Assembly (NCBI GenBank): GCA_958496175.1
Contig: OY292280.1
Span: 17,360,001-17,424,000 of the forward strand
Direction of reading: 5' to 3'
Length of the DNA: 64,000 bases
Origin: Sisyra terminalis
Lineage: Eukaryota; Arthropoda; Insecta; Neuroptera; Sisyridae
The first letter of the stretch is position 1, and every line of letters begins with the position of its first letter. This document shows positions 13,535 through 27,700 of the stretch, one piece after another. The notes beneath the pieces were generated by a model that saw only the letters and a list, made by a program, of their open reading frames with translations, did not search any database and had not been told where the DNA came from. The position numbers were made by a program, and so were the translations under genes.

Positions 13535-16500
13535 ATGGTTTAGTTTATAATATTCAACTTTAATTTAGAGAGGAAAACATCCCTTATGTCCTTTTTATGC
13601 ATTAGAAATTTGTCCTTTTTGAAAGTTTGAAACGATATTGCGGGTGTCTTTTGGCATACAGGACAAAATTGATTTCCTATTATATTTCACTTGATAGCCT
13701 TAATTCAAAATCCGTTGAGAAAACTAGACCTCATAATGAAAAGTCACCTTCTTTAAATGACCCAATATCAGTCGAATTTTTTCGCATAGACTTTCAACAA
13801 TTTAATTTCCTGTTTCAATTTTCCAAAGATATACGTAACAAATGCTTTTTATTTTTTGCATAGTGGTTAAGAATGGTTTAGTTTATAATATTCAACTTTA
13901 ATTTAGAGAGGAAAACATCCCTTATGTCCTTTTTATGCATTAGAAAATTGTCCTTTTTGAAAGTTTGAAACGATATTGCGGGTGTCTTTTGGCACACAGG
14001 ACAAAATTGTTTTCCTATTATATTTCACTTGATAGCCTTAATTCAGAATCCGTTGAGAAAACTAGACCTCATAATGAAAAGTCACCTTCTTTAAATGACC
14101 CAATATCAGTCAAATTTTTTCGCATAGACTTTCAAAAATTTAATTTCCAGTTTCAATTTTCCCAAGATGTACGTAACAAATGCTTTTTATTTTTTGCATA
14201 GTGGTTAAGAATGGTTTAGTTTATAATATTCTTCTTTAATTTAGTGAGGAAAACATCCCTTATGTCCTTTTTATGCATTAGAAAATTGTCCTTTTTGAAA
14301 GTTTGAAACGATATTGCGGGTGTCTTTTGGCACACAGGACAAAATTGATTTCCTATTATATTTCACTTGATAGCCTTAATTCAGAATCCGTTGAGAAAAC
14401 TAGACCTCATAATGAAAAGTCACCTTCTTTAAATGACCCAATATCAGTCGAATTTTTTCGCATAGACTTTCATCAATTTAATTTCCAGTTTCAATTTTCC
14501 AAAGATATACGTAACAAATGCTTTTTATTTTTTGCATAGTGGTTAAGAATGGTTTAGTTTATAATATTCTACTTTAATTTAGTGAAGGAAAACATCCCTT
14601 ATGTCCTTTTTATGCATTAGAAAATTGTCCTTTTTGAAAGTTTGAAACGATATTGCGGGTGTCTTTTGGCACACAGGACAAAATTGATTTCCTATTATAT
14701 TTCACTTGATAGCCTTAATTCAGAATCCGTTGAGAAAACTAGACCTCATAATGAAAAGTCACCTTCTTTAAATGACCCAATATCAGTCGAATTTTTTCGC
14801 ATAGACTTTCATCAATTTAATTTCCAGTTTCAATTTTCCAAAGATATACGTAACAAATGCTTTTTATTTTTTGCATAGTGGTTAAGAATGGTTTAGTTTA
14901 TAATATTCAACTTTAATTTAGTGAGGAAAACATCCCTTATGTCCTTTTTATGCATTAGAAAATTGTCCTTTTTGAAAGTTTGAAACGATATTGCGGGTGT
15001 CTTTTGGCACACAGGACAAAATTGATTTCCTAATATATTTCACTTGATAGCCTTAATTCAGAATCCGTTGAGAAAACTAGACCTCATAATGAAAAGTCAC
15101 CTTCTTTAAATGACCCAATATCAGTCAAATTTTTTCGCATAGACTTTCAAAAATTTAATTTCCAGTTTCAATTTTCCAAAGATATACGTAACAAATGCTT
15201 TTTATTTTTTGCATAGTGTTTAAGAATGGTTTAGTTTATAATATTAAACTTTAATTTAGTGAGGAAAACATCCCTTATGTCCTTTTTATGCATTAGAAAA
15301 TTGTCCTTTTTGAAAGTTTGAAACGATATTGCGGGTGTCTTTTGGCATACAGGACAAAATTGATTTCCTATTATATTTCACTTGATAGCCTTATTTCAAA
15401 ATCCGTTGAGAAAACTAGACCTCATAATGAAAAGTCACCTTCTTTAAATGACCCAATATCAGACGAATTTTTTCGCATAGACTTTCAACAATTTAATTTC
15501 CAGTTTCAATTTTCCAAAGATATTCGTAACAAATGCTTTTTATTTTTTGCAAAGTGGTTAAGAATGGTTTAGTTTATAATATTCAACTTTAATTTAGTGA
15601 GGAAAACATCCCTTATGTCCTTTTTCTGCATTAGAAAATTGTCCTTTTTGAAAGTTTGAAACGATATTGCGGGTGTCTTTTGGCACACAGGACAAAATTG
15701 ATTTCCTATTATATTTCACTTGATAGCCTTAATTCAGAATCCGTTGAGAAAACTAGACCTCATAATGAAAAGTCACCTTCTTTAAATGACCCAATATCAG
15801 TCGAATTTTTTCGCATAGACTTTCATCAATTTAATTTCCAGTTTCAATTTTCCAAAGATATACGTAACAAATGCTTTTTATTTTTTGCATAGTGGTTAAG
15901 AATGGTTTAGTTTATAATATTCTACTTTAATTTAGTGAAGGAAAACATCCCTTATGTCCTTTTTATGCATTAGAAAATTGTCCTTTTTGAAAGTTTGAAA
16001 CGATATTGCGGGTGTCTTTTGGCACACAGGACAAAATTGATTTCCTATTATATTTCACTTGATAGCCTTAATTCAGAATCCGTTGAGAAAACTAGACCTC
16101 ATAATGAAAAGTCACCTTCTTTAAATGACCCAATATCAGTCGAATTTTTTCGCATAGACTTTCATCAATTTAATTTCCAGTTTCAATTTTCCAAAGATAT
16201 ACGTAACAAATGCTTTTTATTTTTTGCATAGTGGTTAAGAATGGTTTAGTTTATAATATTCAACTTTAATTTAGTGAGGAAAACATCCCTTATGTCCTTT
16301 TTATGCATTAGAAAATTGTCCTTTTTGAAAGTTTGAAACGATATTGCGGGTGTCTTTTGGCACACAGGACAAAATTGATTTCCTATTATATTTCACTTGA
16401 TAGCCTTAATTCAGAATCCGTTGAGAAAACTAGACCTCATAATGAAAAGTCACCTTCTTTAAATGACCCAATATCAGTCAAATTTTTTCGCATAGACTTT

Positions 16501-17932
16501 CAAAAATTTAATTTCCAGTTTCAATTTTCCCAAGATGTACGTAACAAATGCTTTTTATTTTTTGCATAGTGGTTAAGAATGGTTTAGTTTATAATATTCT
16601 ACTTTAATTTAGAGAGGAAAACATCCCTTATGTCCTTTTTATGCATTAGAAAATTGTCCTTTTTGAAAGTTTGAAACGATATTGCGGGTGTCTTTTGGCA
16701 CACAGGACAAAATTGATTTCCTATTATATTTCACTTGATAGCCTTAATTCAGAATCCGTTGAGAAAACTAGACCTCATAATGAAAAGTCACCTTCTTTAA
16801 ATGACCCAATATCAGTCGAATTTTTTCGCATAGACTTTCATCAATTTAATTTCCAGTTTCAATTTTCCAAAGATATACGTAACAAATGCTTTTTATTTTT
16901 TGCATAGTGGTTAAGAATGGTTTAGTTTATAATATTCTACTTTAATTTAGTGAAGGAAAACATCCCTTATGTCCTTTTAATGCATTAGAAAATTGTCCTT
17001 TTTGAAAGTTTGAAACGATATTGCGGGTGTCTTTTGGCACACAGGACAAAATTTTTTTCACATTATATTTCACTTGATAGCCTTAATTCAAAATCCGTTG
17101 AGAAAACTAGACCTCATAATGAAAAGTCACCTTCTTTAAATGACCCAATATCAGTCGAATTTTTTCGCATAGACTTTCATCAATTTAATTTCCAGTTTCA
17201 ATTTTCCAAAGATATACGCAACAAATGCTTTTTATTTTTTGCATAGTGGTTAAGAATGGTTTAGTTTATAATATTCTACTTTAATTTAGTGAAGGAAAAC
17301 ATCCCTTATGTCCTTTATATGCATTAGAAAATTGTCCTTTTTGAAAGATTGAAACGTTATTGCGGGTGTCTTTTGGCTCACAGGACAAAATTTTTTTTCC
17401 TTTTATATTTCACTTGATAGCCTTAATTCAAAATCCGTTGAGAAAACTAGACCTCATAATGAAAAGTCACCTTCTTTAAATGACCCAATATCAGTCGAAT
17501 TTTTTCGCATAGACTTTCATCAATTTAATTTCCAGTTTCAATTTTCCAAAGATATACGCAACAAATGCTTTTTATTTTTTGCATAGTGGTTAAGAATGGT
17601 TTAGTTTATAATATTAAACATTAATATAGTGAGGAAAACATCCCTTATGTCCTTTTTATGCATTAAAAAATTGTCCTTTTTGAAAGTATGAAACGATATT
17701 GCGGGTGTCTTTTGGCTCACAGGACAAAATTTTTTTCCTATTATATTTCACTTGATAGCCTTAATTCAAAATCCGTTGAGAAAACTAGACCTCATAATGA
17801 AAAGTCACCTTCTTTAAGTGACCCAATATCTGTCGAATTTTTTCGCTTAGACTTTCAACAATTTAATTTCCAGTTTCAATTTTCCAAAGATATATTAACA
17901 AATGCTTTTTATTTTTTGCTTAGTGGTTAAGA
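13535..17932 (+). repeat. Higher-order repeat, copy 4 (13 units, right end replaced)
   Basis: It starts with the type-a unit and runs a b c d e f c d b c g h i in the same order as 1-4,398, offset 13,534. It keeps the c-d pair after f that copies 2 and 3 lack. Units j, k and l are missing: after unit i the array changes to a different set of unit types at 17,933. The h unit here (17,256-) carries the g-like ACGCAACAAATGC and HQF-type variants in its second half, suggesting local conversion by its left neighbour. Confidence 0.85.
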
Positions 17933-20900
17933 ATGGTTTAGTTTATAATATTCAACTTTAATTTAGTGAGGAAAACATCCCTTATGTCCTTCTTATGCAT
18001 TAGAAAATTTTCCTTTTTGAAAGTTTGAAACGATATTGCGGGTGTCTTTTGGCACACAGGACAAAATTGATTTCCTATTATATTTCACTTGATAGCCTTA
18101 ATTCAGAATCCGTTGAGAAAACTAGACCTCATAATGAAAAGTCACCTTCTTTAAATGACCCAATATCAGTCGAATTTTTTCGCATAGACTTTCAACAATT
18201 TAATTTCCAGTTTCAATTTTCCAAAGATATACGTAACAAATGCTTTTTATTTTTTGCATAGTGGTTAAGAATGGTTTAGTTTATAACATTCAACTTTAAT
18301 TTAGCGAAGGAAAACATCCCTTATGTCCTTTTAATGCATTAGAAAATTGCCCTTTTTGAAAGTTTGAAACGATATTGCGGGTGTCTTTTGGCACACAGGA
18401 CAAAATTGATTTCCTATTATATTTCACTTGATAGCCTTAATTCAGAATCCGTTGAGAAAACTAGACCTCATAATGAAAAGTCACCTTCTTTAAATGACCC
18501 AATATCAGTCGAATTTTTTCGCATAGACTTTCAACAATTTAATTTCCAGTTTCAATTTTCCAAAGATATACGTAACAAATGCTATTTATTTTTTGCATAG
18601 TGGTTAAGAATGGTTTAGTTTATAATATTCTACTTTAATTTAGTGAAGGAAAACATCCCTTATGTCCTTTTAATGCATTAGAAAATTGTCCTTTTTGAAA
18701 GTTTGAAACGATATTGCGGGTGTCTTTTGGCACACAGGACAAAATTGATTTCCTATTATATTTCACTTGATAGCCTTATTTCAAAATCCGTTGAGAAAAC
18801 TAGACCTCATAATGAAAAGTCACCTTCTTTAAATGACCCAATATCAGTCGAATTTTTTCGCATAGACTTTCAACAATTTAATTTCCAGTTTCAATTTTCC
18901 AAAGATATACGTAACAAATGCTTTTTATTTTTTGCATAGTGGTTAAGAATGGTTTAGTTTATAACATTCAACTTTAATTTAGTGAAGGAAAACATCCCTT
19001 ATGTCCTTTTAATGCATTAGAAAATTGTCCTTTTTGAAAGTTTGAAACGATATTGCGGGAGTCTTTTGGCACACAGGACAAAATTGATTTCCTATTATAT
19101 TTCACTTGATAGCCTTAATTCAGAATCCGTTGAGAAAACTAGACCTCATAATGAAAAGTCACCTTCTTTAAATGACCCAATATCAGTCGAATTTTTTCGC
19201 ATAGACTTTCAACAATTTAATTTCCAGTTTCAATTTTCCAAAGATATACGTAACAAATGCTATTTATTTTTTGCATAGTGGTTAAGAATGGTTTAGTTTA
19301 TAATATTCTACTTTAATTTAGTGAAGGAAAACATCCCTTATGTCCTTTATATGCATTAGAAAATTGTCCTTTTTGAAAGTTTGAAACGTTATTGCGGGTG
19401 TCTTTTGGCACACAGGACAAAATTTTTTTTCCTTTTATATTTCACTTGATAGCCTTAATTCAGAATCCGTTGAGAAAACTAGACCTCATAATGAAAAGTC
19501 ACCTTCTTTAAATGACCCAATATCAGTCGAATTTTTTCGCATAGACTTTCAACAATTTAATTTCCAGTTTCAATTTTCCAAAGATATACGTAACAAATGC
19601 TTTTTATTTTTTGCATAGTGGTTAAGAATGGTTTAGTTTATAACATTCAACTTTAATTTAGTGAAGGAAAACATCCCTTATGTCCTTTTAATGCATTAGA
19701 AAATTGTCCTTTTTGAAAGTTTGAAACGATATTGCGGGTGTTTTTTGGCACACAGGACAAAATTGATTTCCTATTATATTTCACTTGATAGCCTTAATTC
19801 AGAATCCGTTGAGAAAACTAGACCTCATAATGAAAAGTCACCTTCTTTAAATGACCCAATATCAGTCGAATTTTTTCGCATAGACTTTCAACAATTTAAT
19901 TTCCAGTTTCAATTTTCCAAAGATATACGTAACAAATGCTTTTTATTTTTTGCATAGTGGTTAAGAATGGTTTAGTTTATAATATTCAACTTTAATTTAG
20001 TGAGGAAAACATCCCTTATGTCCTTCTTATGCATTAGAAAATTTTCCTTTTTGAAAGTTTGAAACGATATTGCGGGTGTCTTTTGGCACACAGGACAAAA
20101 ATTTTTTTCTATTATATTTCACTTGATAGCCTTAATTCAGAATCCGTTGAGAAAACTAGACCTCATAATGAAAAGTCACCTTCTTTAAATGACCCAATAT
20201 CAGTCGAATTTTTTCGCATAGACTTTCAACAATTTAATTTCCAGTTTCAATTTTCCAAAGATATACGTAACAAATGCTTTTTATTTTTTGCATAGTGGTT
20301 AAGAATGGTTTAGTTTATAACATTCAACTTTAATTTAGCGAAGGAAAACATCCCTTATGTCCTTTTAATGCATTAGAAAATTGTCCTTTTTGAAAGTTTG
20401 AAACGATATTGCGGGTGTCTTTTGGCACACAGGACAAAATTGATTTCCTATTATATTTCACTTGATAGCCTTAATTCAGAATCCGTTGAGAAAACTAGAC
20501 CTCATAATGAAAAGTCACCTTCTTTAAATGACCCAATATCAGTCGAATTTTTTCGCATAGACTTTCAACAATTTAATTTCCAGTTTCAATTTTCCAAAGA
20601 TATACGTAACAAATGCTATTTATTTTTTGCATAGTGGTTAAGAATGGTTTAGTTTATAATATTCTACTTTAATTTAGTGAAGGAAAACATCCCTTATGTC
20701 CTTTTAATGCATTAGAAAATTGTCCTTTTTGAAAGTTTGAAACGATATTGCGGGTGTCTTTTGGCACACAGGACAAAATTGATTTCCTATTATATTTCAC
20801 TTGATAGCCTTATTTCAAAATCCGTTGAGAAAACTAGACCTCATAATGAAAAGTCACCTTCTTTAAATGACCCAATATCAGTCGAATTTTTTCGCATAGA

Positions 20901-23900
20901 CTTTCAACAATTTAATTTCCAGTTTCAATTTTCCAAAGATATACGTAACAAATGCTTTTTATTTTTTGCATAGTGGTTAAGAATGGTTTAGTTTATAATA
21001 TTCTACTTTAATTTAGTGAAGGAAAACATCCCTTATGTCCTTTTAATGCATTAGAAAATTGTCCTTTTTGAAAGTTTGAAACGATATTGCGGGTGTCTTT
21101 TGGCACACAGGACAAAATTTTTTTTCCTTTTATATTTCACTTGATAGCCTTAATTCAGAATCCGTTGAGAAAACTAGACCTCATAATGAAAAGTCACCTT
21201 CTTTAAATGACCCAATATCAGTCGAATTTTTTCGCATAGACTTTCAACAATTTAATTTCCAGTTTCAATTTTCCAAAGATATACGTAACAAATGCTTTTT
21301 ATTTTTTGCATAGTGGTTAAGAATGGTTTAGTTTATAACATTCAACTTTAATTTAGTGAAGGAAAACATCCCTTATGTCCTTTTAATGCATTAGAAAATT
21401 GTCCTTTTTGAAAGTTTGAAACGATATTGCGGGTGTTTTTTGGCACACAGGACAAAATTGATTTCCTATTATATTTCACTTGATAGCCTTAATTCAGAAT
21501 CCGTTGAGAAAACTAGACCTCATAATGAAAAGTCACCTTCTTTAAATGACCCAATATCAGTCGAATTTTTTCGCATAGACTTTCAACAATTTAATTTCCA
21601 GTTTCAATTTTCCAAAGATATACGTAACAAATGCTTTTTATTTTTTGCATAGTGGTTAAGAATGGTTTAGTTTATAATATTCAACTTTAATTTAGTGAGG
21701 AAAACATCCCTTATGTCCTTTTTATGCATTAAAAAATTGTCCTTTTTGAAAGTATGAAACGATATTGCGGGTGTCTTTTGGCACACAGGACAAAATTTTT
21801 TTCCTATTATATTTCACTTGATGGCCTTAATTCAAAATCCGTTGAGAAAACTAGACCTCATAATGAAAAGTCACCTTCTTTAAGTGACCCAATATCTGTC
21901 GAATTTTTTCGCTTAGACTTTCAACAATTTAATTTCCTGTTTCAATTTTCCAAAGATATACGTAACAAATGCTTTTTATTTTTTGCATAGTGGTTAAGAA
22001 TGGTTTAGTTTATAATATTCAACTTTAATTTAGTGAGGAAAACATCCCTTATGTCCTTCTTATGCATTAGAAAATTTTCCTTTTTGAAAGTATGAAACGA
22101 TATTGCGGGAGTCTTTTGGCACACAGGACAAAATTGATTTCCTATTATATTTCACTTGATAGCCTTAATTCAGAATCCGTTGAGAAAACTAGACCTCATA
22201 ATGAAAAGTCAACTTCTTTAAATGACCCAATATCAGTCGAATTTTTTCGCATAGACTTTCAACAATTTAATTTCCAGTTTCAATTTTCCAAAGATATACG
22301 TAACAAATGCTATTTATTTTTTGCATAGTGGTTAAGAATGGTTTAGTTTATAATATTCTACTTTAATTTAGTGAAGGAAAACATCCCTTATGTCCTTTAT
22401 ATGCATTAGAAAATTGTCCTTTTTGAAAGTTTGAAACGTTATTGCGGGTGTCTTTTGGCACACAGGACAAAATTTTTTTTCCTTTTATATTTCACTTGAT
22501 AGCCTTAATTCAGAATCCGTTGAGAAAACTAGACCTCATAATGAAAAGTCACCTTCTTTAAATGACCCAATATCAGTCGAATTTTTTCGCATAGACTTTC
22601 AACAATTTAATTTCCAGTTTCAATTTTCCAAAGATATACGTAACAAATGCTTTTTATTTTTTGCATAGTGGTTAAGAATGGTTTAGTTTATAACATTCAA
22701 CTTTAATTTAGTGAAGGAAAACATCCCTTATGTCCTTTTAATGCATTAGAAAATTGTCCTTTTTGAAAGTTTGAAACGATATTGCGGGTGTTTTTTGGCA
22801 CACAGGACAAAATTGATTTCCTATTATATTTCACTTGATAGCCTTAATTCAGAATCCGTTGAGAAAACTAGACCTCATAATGAAAAGTCACCTTCTTTAA
22901 ATGACCCAATATCAGTCGAATTTTTTCGCATAGACTTTCAACAATTTAATTTCCAGTTTCAATTTTCCAAAGATATACGTAACAAATGCTTTTTATTTTT
23001 TGCATAGTGGTTAAGAATGGTTTAGTTTATAATATTCAACTTTAATTTAGTGAGGAAAACATCCCTTATGTCCTTTTTATGCATTAAAAAATTGTCCTTT
23101 TTGAAAGTATGAAACGATATTGCGGGTGTCTTTTGGCACACAGGACAAAATTTTTTTCCTATTATATTTCACTTGATGGCCTTAATTCAAAATCCGTTGA
23201 GAAAACTAGACCTCATAATGAAAAGTCACCTTCTTTAAGTGACCCAATATCTGTCGAATTTTTTCGCTTAGACTTTCAACAATTTAATTTCCTGTTTCAA
23301 TTTTCCAAAGATATACGTAACAAATGCTTTTTATTTTTTGCATAGTGGTTAAGAATGGTTTAGTTTATAATATTCAACTTTAATTTAGTGAGGAAAACAT
23401 CCCTTAAGTCCTTCTTATGCATTAGAAAATTTTCCTTTTTGAAAGTTTGAAACGATATTGCGGGTGTCTTTTGGCACACAGGACAAATATTTTTTCACAT
23501 TATATTTCACTTGATAGCCTTAATTCAAAATCCGTTGAGAAAACTAGACCTCATAATGAAAAGTCACCTTCTTTAAATGATCCAATATCAGTCGAATTTT
23601 TTCGCATAGACTTTAATCAATTTAATTTCCAGTTTCAATTTTCCAAAGATATACGTAACAAATGCTTTTTATTTTTTGCATAGTGATTAAGAATGGTTTA
23701 GTTTATAATATTCTACTTTAATTTAGTGAGGAAAACATCCCATATGTCCTTTTTATGCATTAGAAAATTGTCCTTTTTGAAAGTTTGAAACGATATTGCG
23801 GGAGTCTTTTGGCACACAGGACAAAAGTTTTTTCCTATTATATTTCACTTGATAGCCTTATTTCAAAATCCGTTGAGAAAACTAGACCTCATAATGAAAA

Positions 23901-24707
23901 GTCACCTTCTTTAAATGACCCAATATCAGTCGAATTTTTTCGCATAGACTTTCATCAATTTAATTTCCAGTTTCTATTTTCCAAAGATATACGAAACAAA
24001 TGCTTTTTATTTTTTGCATAGAGGTTAAGAATGGTTTAGTTTATAATATTCAACTTTAATTTAGTGAAGGAAAACATCCCTTATGTCCTTTTTATGCAAT
24101 TGAAAATTGTCCTTTTTGAAATTTTGAAACGATATTGCGGGTGTCTTTTGGCACACAGGACAAAAGTTTTTTCCTATTATATTTCACTTGATAGCCTTAT
24201 TTCAAAATCCGTTGAGAAAACTAGACCTCATAATGAAAAGTCACCTTCTTTAAATGACCCAATATCAGACGAATTTTTTCGCATAGACTTTCATCAATTT
24301 AATTTCCTGTTTCAATTTTCCAAAGATATACGTAACAAATGCTTTTTATTTTTTGCATAGTGGTTAAGATTGGTTTAGTTTATAATATTCTACTTTAATT
24401 TAGTGAGGAAAACATCCCTAATGTCCTTTTTATGCATTAGAAAATAGTCCTTTTTGAAAGTTTGAAACGATATTGCGGGTGTCTTTTGGCACACAGGACA
24501 GAATTTTTTTCCAATTATATTTCACTTGATAGCCTTATTTCAAAATCCGTTGTGAAAACTAGACCTCATAATGAAAAGTCACCTTCTTTAAATGACCCAA
24601 TATCAGACGAATTTTTTCGCATAGACTTTCAACAATTTAATTTCCAGTTTCAATTTTCCAAAGATATACGTAACAAATGCTTTTTATTTTTTGCATAGTG
24701 GTTAAGA
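17933..24707 (+). repeat. Satellite mosaic domain with 4-unit and 6-unit repeats
   Basis: About 20 units of a different variant mix, rich in TAACATTCAAC, GTCCTTTTAATGC and GCGGGTGTTTTTTGG. A pair of units at 18,271 recurs at 20,305 (2,034 bp, six units). A four-unit block starting at 21,323 begins again at 22,678 (1,355 bp) but changes after two units. Units from 23,355 to 24,707 carry many private changes (CATCCCTTAAGTCC, CATCCCATATG, GAAACAAATGC, TTGTGAAAAC) and fit no clear higher-order period, so this edge looks older or less homogenised. Confidence 0.8.
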
Positions 24708-27700
24708 ATGGTTTAGTTTATAATATTCAACTTTAATTTAGTGAGGAAAACATCCCTTATGTCCTTTTTATGCATTAGAAAATTGTCCTTTTTGAAAGTT
24801 TGAAACGATATTGCGGGTGTCTTTTGGCACACAGGACAAAATTGTTTTCCTATTATATTTCACTTGATAGCCTTAATTCAGAATCCGTTGAGAAAGCTTG
24901 ACCTCAAAATGAAAAGTCACCTTCTTTAAATGACCCAATATCAGTCGAATTTTTTCGCATAGACTTTCATCTATTTAATTTCCAGTTTCAATTTTCCAAA
25001 GATGTACGTAACAAATGCTTTTTATTTTTTGCATAGTGGTTAAGAATGGTTTAGTTTATAATATTCAACTTAAATTTAGTGAAGGAAAACATCCCTTATG
25101 TCCTTTGAATGCATTAGAAAATTGTCCTTTTTGAAAGTTTGAAACGATATTGCGGGTGTCTTTTGGCGCACAGGACAAAATTGATTTCCTATTATATTTC
25201 ACTTGATGGCCTTAATTCAGAATCCGTTGAGAAAACTAGACCTCTTAATGAAAAGTCACCTTCATTATATGACCCAATATCAGTCGAATTTTTTCGCATA
25301 GACTTTCATCAATTTAATTTCCTGTTTCAATTTTCCAAAGATATACGTAACAAATGCTTTTTATTTTTGCATAGTGGTTAAGAATGGTTTAGTTTATAAT
25401 ATTCAACTTTAATTTAGTGAGGAAAACATCCCTTATGTCCTTTTTATGCATTAGAAAATTGTCCTTTTTGAAAGTTTGAAAAGATATTGCGGGTGTCTTT
25501 TGGCACACAGGACAAAATTGTTTTCCTATTATATTTCTCTTGATTGCCTTAATTCAGAATCCGTTGAGAAAACTAGACCTCATAATGAAAAGTCACCATC
25601 TTTAAATGACCCAATATCAGTCGAATTTTTTCGCATAGACTTTCATCAATTTAATTTCCAGTTTCAATTTTCCAAAGATATACGTAACAAATGCTTTTTA
25701 TTTTTGCATAGTGGTTAAGAATGGTTTAGTTTATAATATTCAACTTTAATTTAGTGAGAAAAACATCCCTTATGTCCTTTTTATGCATTAAAAAATTGTC
25801 CTTTTTGAAAGTAAGAAACGATATTGCGGGTGTCTTTTGGCACACAGGACAAAATTGTTTTCCTATTATATTTCACTTGATTGCCTTAATTCAGAATCCG
25901 TTGAGAAAACTTGACCTCATAATGAAAAGTCACCTTCTTTAAATGACCCAATATCAGTCGAATTTTTTCGCATAGACTTTCATCAATTTAATTTCCAGTT
26001 TCAATTTTCCAAAGATATACGTAACAAATGCTTTTTATTTTTTGCATAGTGGTTAAGAATGGTTTAGTTTATAATATTCAACTTTAATTTAGTGAGGAAA
26101 ACATCCCTTATGTCCTTTTTATGCATTAGAAAATTGTCCTTTTTGAAAGTTTGAAACGATATTGCGGGTGTCTTTTGGCACACAGGACAAAATTGTTTTC
26201 CTATTATATTTCACTTGATAGCCTTAATTCAGAATCCGTTGAGAAAACTTGACCTCATAATGAAAAGTCACCTTCTTTAAATGACCCAATATCAGTCGAA
26301 TTTTTTCGCATAGACTTTCATCTATTTAATTTCCAGTTTCAATTTTCCAAAGATGTACGTAACAAATGCTTTTTATTTTTTGCATAGTGGTTAAGAATGG
26401 TTTAGTTTATAATATTCAACTTAAATTTAGTGAAGGAAAACATCCCTTATGTCCTTTGAATGCATTAGAAAATTGTCCTTTTTGAAAGTTTGAAACGATA
26501 TTGCGGGTGTCTTTTGGCGCACAGGACAAAATTGATTTCCTATTATATTTCACTTGATGGCCTTAATTCAGAATCCGTTGAGAAAACTAGACCTCTTAAT
26601 GAAAAGTCACCTTCATTATATGACCCAATATCAGTCGAATTTTTTCGCATAGACTTTCATCAATTTAATTTCCTGTTTCAATTTTCCAAAGATATACGTA
26701 ACAAATGCTTTTTATTTTTGCATAGTGGTTAAGAATGGTTTAGTTTATAATATTCAACTTTAATTTAGTGAGGAAAACATCCCTTATGTCCTTTTTATGC
26801 ATTAGAAAATTGTCCTTTTTGAAAGTTTGAAACGATATTGCGGGTGTCTTTTGGCACACAGGACAAAATTGTTTTCCTATTATATTTCTCTTGATTGCCT
26901 TAATTCAGAATCCGTTGAGAAAACTAGACCTCATAATGAAAAGTCACCATCTTTAAATGACCCAATATCAGTCGAATTTTTTCGCATAGACTTTCATCAA
27001 TTTAATTTCCAGTTTCAATTTTCCAAAGATATACGTAACAAATGCTTTTTATTTTTGCATAGTGGTTAAGAATGGTTTAGTTTATAATATTCAACTTTAA
27101 TTTAGTGAGAAAAACATCCCTTATGTCCTTTTTATGCATTAAAAAATTGTCCTTTTTGAAAGTAAGAAACGATATTGCGGGTGTCTTTTGGCACACAGGA
27201 CAAAATTGTTTTCCTATTATATTTCACTTGATTGCCTTAATTCAGAATCCGTTGAGAAAACTAGACCTCATAATGAAAAGTCACCTTCTTTAAATGACCC
27301 AATATCAGTCGAATTTTTTCGCATAGACTTTCATCAATTTAATTTCCAGTTTCAATTTTCCAAAGATATACGTAACAAATGCTTTTTATTTTTTGCATAG
27401 TGGTTAAGAATGGTTTAGTTTATAATATTCAACTTTAATTTAGTGAGGAAAACATCCCTTATGTCCTTTTTATGCATTAAAAAATTGTCCTTTTTGAAAG
27501 TATGAAACGATATTGCGGGTGTCTTTTGGCACACAGGACAAAATTTTTTTCCTATTATATTTCACTTGATAGCCTTAATTCAAAATCCGTTGAGAAAACT
27601 AGACCTCATAATGAAAAGTCACCTTCTTTAAATGACCCAATATCAGTCGAATTTTTTCGCATTGACTTTCAACAATTTAATTTCCAGTTTCAATTTTCCA

